Origin: JAUSNA01 sp964511965
GTDB lineage: Bacteria > Patescibacteriota > Microgenomatia > Levybacterales > GWA1-39-11
Assembly (NCBI GenBank): GCA_964511965.1
Contig: CAZEGF010000024.1
Location: forward strand, 1 to 9,860
Length of the DNA stretch: 9,860 nt
Direction of reading: 5' to 3'
The position numbers and the translations under genes were made by a program. The notes beneath the pieces were generated by a model that saw nothing but the letters and a program-made list of their open reading frames with translations, made no database searches and was not told where the DNA came from. Below are positions 5,259 to 9,860 of the stretch, piece after piece. Within the stretch, counting starts at the first letter, position 1, and every line of letters starts with the position of its first letter.

Positions 5259-5648
5259 ATGTTAAATCTTAATTCGGTAATGCTTGGGACTATGCAACCA
5301 AAAGTCATGGTTAAATTTTATGAGGAAGTTTTTGGCCGGACTCCAGATATGACCGAGGGTGGATGGGCTGGATGGCAAGTGGGTAGCAGCTTCTTTTCAG
5401 TTGGGCAGCATTCTGAAATGAATGGTGCGTCAAAAGAAGGAGGACGCGTGATGTTTAATTTAGAAACAACCGAGGTAGAAGAGGAATTTAGTAGAATATC
5501 AAAAATTGAAGGGGTTAAAGTCATAAAAGAACCATATGAAATGGGTGGGATGGAAATAGCTACACTTGCAGATCCCGATGGAAATTATTTTCAACTCATG
5601 TCTCCTTGGGGAGATGAAATTGAAGAGAAAGTCACACTTCCTAACTAA
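5259..5648 (+). CDS. VOC family protein
   Basis: The 129-residue product has the VOC layout: first module LNSVMLGTMQPKVMVKFYEE to SSFFSVGQHSEM, second module GGRVMFNLETTEVEEEFSRI to the closing strand IATLADPDGNYFQLMSPW. The DPDGNYFQL motif near the C-terminus is the family signature that supplies the last metal ligand position. The first strand has no His, so the usual first metal ligand is absent or different and the protein may be a binding protein rather than a lyase (inference). It is transcribed alone from its own promoter and converges on the cyo operon with 11 bases between stops. Confidence 0.88.
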   Translation: MLNLNSVMLGTMQPKVMVKFYEEVFGRTPDMTEGGWAGWQVGSSFFSVGQHSEMNGASKEGGRVMFNLETTEVEEEFSRISKIEGVKVIKEPYEMGGMEIATLADPDGNYFQLMSPWGDEIEEKVTLPN

Positions 5649-5659
5649 CTTTTTTTGAA

Positions 5660-5923
5660 TTAACCTTCAATATTTTCGTTTTTGACGAATTTTTTGTGAG
5701 CGGTAACAAGGCCCAAAGCCATAAAGGAAAGATAGACAATTCCGGTAAAACATGCTGACACCATATGAGATGGGTTTGCAATTACAAGCCCAGTTCCTGT
5801 TAATAATGTGAGACCAACAAGTCCATAAGAAATATTAAGTTTTGCTTTTGATGGATGAAGTAATGTGTAGCCGGTATACACTATACTTACGAGTGCGATT
5901 ATAACGTGCAGAATTATTGCCAT
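5660..5923 (-). CDS. Small three-helix membrane protein at the end of the cyo operon
   Basis: The 87-residue product has three predicted membrane segments, about residues 2-22, 30-49 and 56-75, and a charged cytoplasmic tail. Histidines at 6, 23, 53 and 76 and Cys58 sit at or near helix ends, positions compatible with heme or copper handling, but nothing proves that. It is not one of the standard cyoABCDE products. Its ATG is 1 base after the cyoE stop (TAA-T-ATG), the same junction form as cyoA-cyoB, and it has no Shine-Dalgarno sequence, so it is translated with cyoE. I do not recognise a named family; I have the impression of similar small proteins beside cyo genes in Saccharibacteria but cannot verify it. 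A role in assembly or stability of the oxidase is inference from position. Confidence 0.75.
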   Translation of the reverse strand: MAIILHVIIALVSIVYTGYTLLHPSKAKLNISYGLVGLTLLTGTGLVIANPSHMVSACFTGIVYLSFMALGLVTAHKKFVKNENIEG

Positions 5924-5924
5924 A

Positions 5925-6776
5925 TTAGAAATGTAAAAAAGAATCTAGAGATAGCATAATACAAAACACCAATAAATTCAAAAGTGAAAATCCAAACATT
6001 TTTTTCGCCCAAGCAATTTCATCTTTAGCATTAAATCCCTTAACTCCAATATATAGCCACACTAGACTAATTATAGAAATTGTTATCAGATACATATATC
6101 CCGAGTAACCAAAAAAAGTGAATAATGAGGAAATAACGATAAATCCACAAATATAAAAAAGAATTTGTATTTTTGTGTTTTTAATCCCTCTTACAATAGG
6201 CAGTACGGGAATGCCTGCATTTTTATAATCATTCATCCTATAAATTGCTATAGAGTAGAAGTGGGGCATCTGCCAAACAACCAACACTAAAAATAAAAGA
6301 CACGCAGGTATATCAATTCTATTTGTCACTGCAACATATCCAACAACTGGAGGAATTGCACCGGAGATACTTCCAACTAAAGTTCCGTATTCCGATCTTC
6401 TTTTCCAGACACCATATACGACCACGTAAAAGAAGAACCCTAAAGCTCCAGTTACTGCGGTGAGTAAATTTATTGATAGTAAAACTACAATCCCAATAAA
6501 TCCAAGAGCTGCACCAAAAAAAAGTCCATTTCTAATAGAAATTGTCTTGGCGGCAAATGCCCTTTTTTTTGTTCTATCCATCTGTCTATCAATATTACGG
6601 TCTATGAAATTATTAAAAACACATCCTGAAGCAATTACTAAAGACAGTCCTATCACCATTTCAAAAAGACTATAAATGTTTATTAGTCCCCGGGAAGCAA
6701 ATAAAAAACCCGCCAAAGCACTTATGAGATTTCCACGGATTATGCCGGGTTTTGTGAGGAGGTAATAATTTTTCAA
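5925..6776 (-). CDS. cyoE: Protoheme IX farnesyltransferase (heme O synthase)
   Basis: This UbiA-superfamily membrane enzyme adds a farnesyl group to heme B to make heme O, the high-spin heme of the bo3 oxidase. The 283-residue product aligns throughout with E. coli CyoE: YYLLTKPGIIRGNLISALAG at the start, the prenyl-diphosphate-binding NNFIDRNIDRQMDRT (55-69), YGTLVGSISGAIPPVVGY (130-147) and WQMPHFYSIAIYRMNDY (168-184) followed by AGIPVLP. About nine membrane helices are expected. The start is a TTG at 6774-6776, 1 base after the cyoD stop. No good Shine-Dalgarno sequence is present, so translational coupling is likely. The length and N-terminus match the family, which supports the TTG. Confidence 0.95.
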   Translation of the reverse strand: MKNYYLLTKPGIIRGNLISALAGFLFASRGLINIYSLFEMVIGLSLVIASGCVFNNFIDRNIDRQMDRTKKRAFAAKTISIRNGLFFGAALGFIGIVVLLSINLLTAVTGALGFFFYVVVYGVWKRRSEYGTLVGSISGAIPPVVGYVAVTNRIDIPACLLFLVLVVWQMPHFYSIAIYRMNDYKNAGIPVLPIVRGIKNTKIQILFYICGFIVISSLFTFFGYSGYMYLITISIISLVWLYIGVKGFNAKDEIAWAKKMFGFSLLNLLVFCIMLSLDSFLHF

Positions 6777-6777
6777 G

Positions 6778-7137
6778 TTATTTTGAAATCCCTTCGTCTG
6801 ACTGAATGTAATTTTGAATTATGTTGTTTGGCATCATGTTGTAATTAAGATGGGTCATGATCCAAATAGATCCGATTACAATTAGAGCAACCAATGAAAG
6901 AGCGGAGAGAAAAACGCTTAAATTCCATCGAGGTCCATTTTCTTTATCTAAGTGTAAGAAATATATTGACTGTACAATAAATTGTAAAAGAGCTAAAAAG
7001 ATAATAACGCCAACTGTAATATCTTTAGGAATTAAATTCTGCGTTACCACTAAATACGAGGAAAGTGTAAGAAGTGCAGACAGAGTAAACCCAACTATAT
7101 AAGATCCAATAGTTCCTTCTTTTTTATGAGTACTCAT
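6778..7137 (-). CDS. cyoD: Cytochrome bo3 ubiquinol oxidase subunit IV
   Basis: The 119-residue product has the three helices of the prokaryotic COX4 family, about residues 11-32, 40-61 and 73-96, with the typical stretches GSYIVGFTLSALLT, FLALLQFIVQSIYFLHL and a C-terminal IGSIWIMTHLNYNMMP. The subunit has no redox centre and stabilises the CuB site during assembly in E. coli. The ATG overlaps the cyoC stop as ATGA and is preceded by GGGAGGG 5 bases upstream. The C-terminal tail after the last helix is somewhat longer than in E. coli. Confidence 0.94.
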   Translation of the reverse strand: MSTHKKEGTIGSYIVGFTLSALLTLSSYLVVTQNLIPKDITVGVIIFLALLQFIVQSIYFLHLDKENGPRWNLSVFLSALSLVALIVIGSIWIMTHLNYNMMPNNIIQNYIQSDEGISK

Positions 7138-7703
7138 GATATCCCTCCCATCAAATACACAATAGTAAATATAAATATCCAGACAATATCAAGAAAATGC
7201 CAAAATAGTCCTGCCATTGTAATTTTTTGCAGATTTGTGGGAGATAAGCCCCTCTTTTTTATAAAAAATAAAATTATAGCAATCCAAATACACCCAATTA
7301 TTATATGCAGTCCGTGTGTACCGGTGAGAGCAAAGAAAGATGAAAGAAACGCGCTTTTTGTCCAATCACTACCTTCGGAAATAAGATGCGCAAATTCATA
7401 TAATTCCATTGCCACAAAAGTGATTCCTAAAAATATTGTTATTGATAGTAACGTAACTGTTTTTCGTATGTTTCCAGCATGTGCTGCCATCATCGCCAAT
7501 CCACAAATAAAACTACTTGTTAGAAGAATAAATGTTTCTGCTAAAACGAAAGGGGGGTTAAATATTGCTTTGATCGTAATTCCACCAAATGTACTATCAC
7601 GAAGGACAGCATAGACTGCAAAAAGAACGGCAAACATCAAAAGGTCAGTCATCAGATAAATCCAAAACCCAAATACAGCACTGTCGTCATGTTTATGCTC
7701 CAT
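7134..7703 (-). CDS. cyoC: Cytochrome bo3 ubiquinol oxidase subunit III
   Basis: The 189-residue product matches CyoC, the five-helix subunit that packs against subunit I. Recognisable parts are FGFWIYLMTDLLMFAVLFAV, ETFILLTSS, FALTGTHGLHIIIG and the C-terminal FWHFLDIVWIFIFTIVYLMG. I place the start at ATG 7703 because AAGGGAGG lies 4 bases upstream; the frame also offers a TTG at 7721, which would put six residues ahead and bury that ribosome binding site in coding sequence. With this start the gene overlaps the end of cyoB by 11 bases. It ends in TGA, overlapping the cyoD start. Confidence 0.94.
   Translation of the reverse strand: MEHKHDDSAVFGFWIYLMTDLLMFAVLFAVYAVLRDSTFGGITIKAIFNPPFVLAETFILLTSSFICGLAMMAAHAGNIRKTVTLLSITIFLGITFVAMELYEFAHLISEGSDWTKSAFLSSFFALTGTHGLHIIIGCIWIAIILFFIKKRGLSPTNLQKITMAGLFWHFLDIVWIFIFTIVYLMGGIS
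7143..7149 (-). promoter_or_regulatory. Shine-Dalgarno sequence of cyoD
   Basis: GGGAGGG on the minus strand lies 5 bases before the cyoD ATG, inside the last codons of cyoC. It shows that the host uses normal anti-Shine-Dalgarno initiation within operons. Confidence 0.75.
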
Positions 7704-9663
7704 AATGCCTCCCTTCCTCAATTGCCTTAATTTGTGATACCGTTACAACATATTCCGTGTGGTCGTCAAAAGTTCTTAATATTACACAAACAACACCACC
7801 GACAACGCACAAAATGCAAAGCCAAAAGATATGCCACACCATACCAAATCCGAAAAGAAACACAAAAATAGCAGTGTAAATTCCAAGCCCCGTATTTTTT
7901 GGCATTTCTATTTCCTTATATTCATTTTTTTTATGGTGTAACCCATTTTTCTTCATTTCCCACCACGCATCTCGTGATGTCACTTCTGGAACAATTGCAA
8001 AATTATAAAAGGGTGGTGGAGAGGATGTTGACCACTCAAGATTTCGCCCATCCCAAGGATCTCCAGTAACATCTTTATTTTGCTTTCTCTGTCTTACAGA
8101 AACTACGATCTGCACAACCTGTATAAGAGCTCCTGCCATAAGTACCAAAAATCCAAGTCCGGCAATTATAAATAACACTTGCCATCCGGCAGCATCATAA
8201 TGCTCAAGTCTTCGCGTTGCACCCATGAGACCTAATATATACAAAGGGACAAAGGACATTAAGAATCCAATGAGCCAACACCAGAACGCATATCTACCAA
8301 GCTTTTCATTAAGAGTAAATCCGGTCACTTTTGGGAACCAAAAAGTAATTCCTGCAAAGATTCCAAAAAGAGCACCTCCAATTATCATGGTGTGAAAGTG
8401 GGCTACTAAAAACAAACTATTGTGAAGTTGAAAATCTGCAGGAGGCATAGCCAAAATTACACCAGCCATTCCCCCAACAGTAAATGTCGCCAAAAAACCA
8501 AAAAACCAAAGGAAAGGAGAAGCAACTCTAATTTTTCCTTTATACATTGTAGAAATCCAATTTAAAATCTGTACTCCGGCAGGAATTGCAATAAGACTTG
8601 TCATGATTCCAAAAAAAGCATTTACATTTGCTCCGGACCCCATGGTAAAGAAGTGGTGCAGCCATACGACAATTGCTATTGATGCGACTCCAAACCCTGC
8701 AAGAACCATTGAAGTGTAACCAGACAATCTTTTTTTAGAAAATGTTGAAACAACTTCCGAATAAATTCCGAATGAAGGAAGAATCAATACATAAACTTCA
8801 GGATGTCCCCACATCCAAATTAAATTTGTATACATCATAGCGCTTCCCCCGGCATCGGTTGTAAAGAAATGCATTCCCATTACGCGATCGAGTGAAAGAA
8901 GCGTAATTGTTGCAGTCAAAATAGGAAAGATAGAAACCACAAGAGCCATACTAAATAATGATGTCCATACAAATAGTGGCAGTCGGGAAAAGGTCATTCC
9001 TGGCGCTCTTTTTTTGACTATTGTCATAATAAAATTAATTGCACCAATTAATGTCCCAAGACCGGACACTTGAAGACTCCAAATCCAAAAGTCCATCCCA
9101 ACTCCTGGACTGAATTGCAATTCAGAAAGTGGTGCAATAGCCAACCATCCCGTTGCGGCAAACTCACCGCCAAAAACGAAGAATAAGTTAATCATTATGC
9201 ACCCGCCAACATACAACCAAAAACCTAAGGTATTTAGAAATGGAGAGGCAAGGTCCCGTGCTCCAATTTGGAGTGGAATAATATAGTTTAACAATCCAAA
9301 CAAAAATCCCATCGTTACAAAAAAGACCATGATTACTCCGTGGGCTGTAAAAATTTGTTGGAAGTGGTCAGCCGTTAAATATCCCTGAGAAGAACCGACG
9401 GACATAATTTGCTGGAGCCATATCATGCCGGCGTCCATAGCTCCACGAACCAGCATAAGAGCGGCCATAATCATATACATTATTCCGATTTTTTTAGGAT
9501 CGGTTGACGTAAACCAATCGTTCCACAACCATTTCCACCGCTTTAACTTTGTAATAAAAACCACAACCCCCAAAAGCATGAGAGTCATTGCAATCGTTCC
9601 TCCAATCGTAAACCATTCATGCGGGAGAGATGAAAGTGTTAATCTACCAAATATCATTTCCAT
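7693..9663 (-). CDS. cyoB: Cytochrome bo3 ubiquinol oxidase subunit I
   Basis: This is the catalytic subunit, reducing O2 with electrons from ubiquinol and pumping protons. The 656-residue product is colinear with E. coli CyoB. Present: low-spin heme ligands His108 and His424; high-spin heme ligand His422; CuB ligands His287, His336 and His337; cross-linked Tyr291; Glu289; D-channel Asp137 with Asn126 and Asn144; heme-propionate Arg484-Arg485; and quinol-site Arg73, Asp77, His100 and Gln103, which mark it as a quinol rather than cytochrome c oxidase. The C-terminal TGDPWDGR and TSSPPPFYNFA loop is typical. Odd point: where E. coli has PTGVK with the K-channel Lys362 and Thr359, this protein has PAGVQ (Ala362, Gln365; codon CAG). 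The ATG is 1 base after the cyoA stop. Confidence 0.97.
   Translation of the reverse strand: MEMIFGRLTLSSLPHEWFTIGGTIAMTLMLLGVVVFITKLKRWKWLWNDWFTSTDPKKIGIMYMIMAALMLVRGAMDAGMIWLQQIMSVGSSQGYLTADHFQQIFTAHGVIMVFFVTMGFLFGLLNYIIPLQIGARDLASPFLNTLGFWLYVGGCIMINLFFVFGGEFAATGWLAIAPLSELQFSPGVGMDFWIWSLQVSGLGTLIGAINFIMTIVKKRAPGMTFSRLPLFVWTSLFSMALVVSIFPILTATITLLSLDRVMGMHFFTTDAGGSAMMYTNLIWMWGHPEVYVLILPSFGIYSEVVSTFSKKRLSGYTSMVLAGFGVASIAIVVWLHHFFTMGSGANVNAFFGIMTSLIAIPAGVQILNWISTMYKGKIRVASPFLWFFGFLATFTVGGMAGVILAMPPADFQLHNSLFLVAHFHTMIIGGALFGIFAGITFWFPKVTGFTLNEKLGRYAFWCWLIGFLMSFVPLYILGLMGATRRLEHYDAAGWQVLFIIAGLGFLVLMAGALIQVVQIVVSVRQRKQNKDVTGDPWDGRNLEWSTSSPPPFYNFAIVPEVTSRDAWWEMKKNGLHHKKNEYKEIEMPKNTGLGIYTAIFVFLFGFGMVWHIFWLCILCVVGGVVCVILRTFDDHTEYVVTVSQIKAIEEGRHYGA
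7708..7713 (-). promoter_or_regulatory. Shine-Dalgarno sequence of cyoC
   Basis: GGGAGG on the minus strand (AAGGGAGG if extended to 7715) lies 4 bases before ATG 7703 within the end of cyoB. It decides the cyoC start over the upstream TTG at 7721. Confidence 0.75.
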
Positions 9664-9664
9664 A

Positions 9665-9860
9665 TTAATGCTTCATTGTGCTCATATATTTTTGTATAAC
9701 TTTATTATATAAATCTGGCTCTGTTGATGAATAATACAGTGGAGGAGTGTTCTCTGATGGAATTGCCAATTTTTCATATTGATCTAAGTCAAGCCTATTT
9801 TGGGATTTTTTTATTGTCATGACCCAATTGCTAAATTCTTGATCGCTCACTGATTTTGCC
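9665..9860 (-). CDS. cyoA: Cytochrome bo3 ubiquinol oxidase subunit II, C-terminal end (5' end outside window)
   Basis: The minus-strand frame is open from the window edge to a TAA at 9665-9667. The visible 64 residues (AKSVSDQEFSNWVMTIKKSQ, then LDLDQYEKLAIPSEN, then STEPDLYNKVIQKYMSTMKH) match the end of CyoA: the last strand of the cupredoxin domain followed by the COX_ARM segment, in which E. coli has a similar FDQWVAKVKQS...YEKLAAPSE pattern. The GTG at 9848-9850 is an internal Val codon and not a start. The membrane helices and lipoprotein signal lie beyond the window. The protein ends soon after the arm and lacks the long His/Met-rich tail of the E. coli subunit. Confidence 0.92.
   Translation of the reverse strand, partial: AKSVSDQEFSNWVMTIKKSQNRLDLDQYEKLAIPSENTPPLYYSSTEPDLYNKVIQKYMSTMKH

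Noticed and set aside
7126..7614. 162-residue plus-strand ORF opposite cyoC
   Set aside because: Antisense shadow of cyoC; low-complexity translation with no recognisable family and no promoter.
7704..7721. TTG start for cyoC at 7721
   Set aside because: It would add six residues absent from the family and swallow a strong ribosome binding site placed correctly for ATG 7703.
9848..9850. GTG as the start of a separate 61-residue gene after position 9850
   Set aside because: The frame stays open to the window edge and the product is the C-terminal arm of CyoA, so this is an internal valine codon.
1..9860. tRNA, rRNA, CRISPR array, insertion sequence or attachment site
   Set aside because: No cloverleaf-like segment, regularly spaced repeats, transposase or integrase reading frame, or flanking direct repeats were seen on either strand.

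Overview
The window is AT-rich and very gene-dense, with no gene-free stretch over about 130 bases. It carries a bacterial cytochrome bo3 ubiquinol oxidase operon (cyoA to cyoE) next to an array of short, mostly single-gene units. Organism (inference): the tiny intergenic spaces, many small soluble and membrane proteins, and a run of genes whose -10 box lies 6-9 bases before the start codon fit a small-genome bacterium. A Candidate Phyla Radiation (Patescibacteria) member is my best guess. No rRNA or other taxonomic marker is present, so this is tentative. TGA acts as a normal stop (the TGA ending cyoC lies exactly where the family ends), so the UGA-to-glycine code of some Patescibacteria is not used.

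Left part (1-1850): the 3' end of a DUF4386-like membrane protein gene, a convergent 58-residue KOW-domain protein, an unrecognised four-helix membrane protein, a two-CBS-domain protein on the minus strand, a 49-residue very basic protein on the plus strand, and a VOC/glyoxalase-fold protein. Middle (1839-5648): a large minus-strand protein of the N,N-dimethylformamidase beta-subunit-like family with a Tat-like leader. A plus-strand run follows: SRPBCC/AHSA1 protein (broken by an in-frame TAG), PhnB-like VOC protein, DUF1801 protein, a DUF420/CtaM-like membrane protein (broken by a -1 frameshift at a run of seven A), and a third VOC protein.

Right part (5660-9860), minus strand: cyoA (3' end only), cyoB, cyoC, cyoD, cyoE and an extra 87-residue three-helix membrane protein, all overlapping or 1 base apart, so one transcript whose promoter is outside the window. 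CyoA-D form the quinol oxidase, CyoE makes its heme O, and the extra protein may be an accessory factor. All heme and CuB ligands, the catalytic Glu and Tyr, the D-channel Asp and the quinol-site residues are conserved in CyoB. The K-channel lysine is replaced by glutamine and its neighbouring threonine by alanine.

The observations most worth a second look are the altered K-channel, the systematic leaderless or near-leaderless promoter geometry, the cyo-linked small membrane protein, and the two genes interrupted at single positions.
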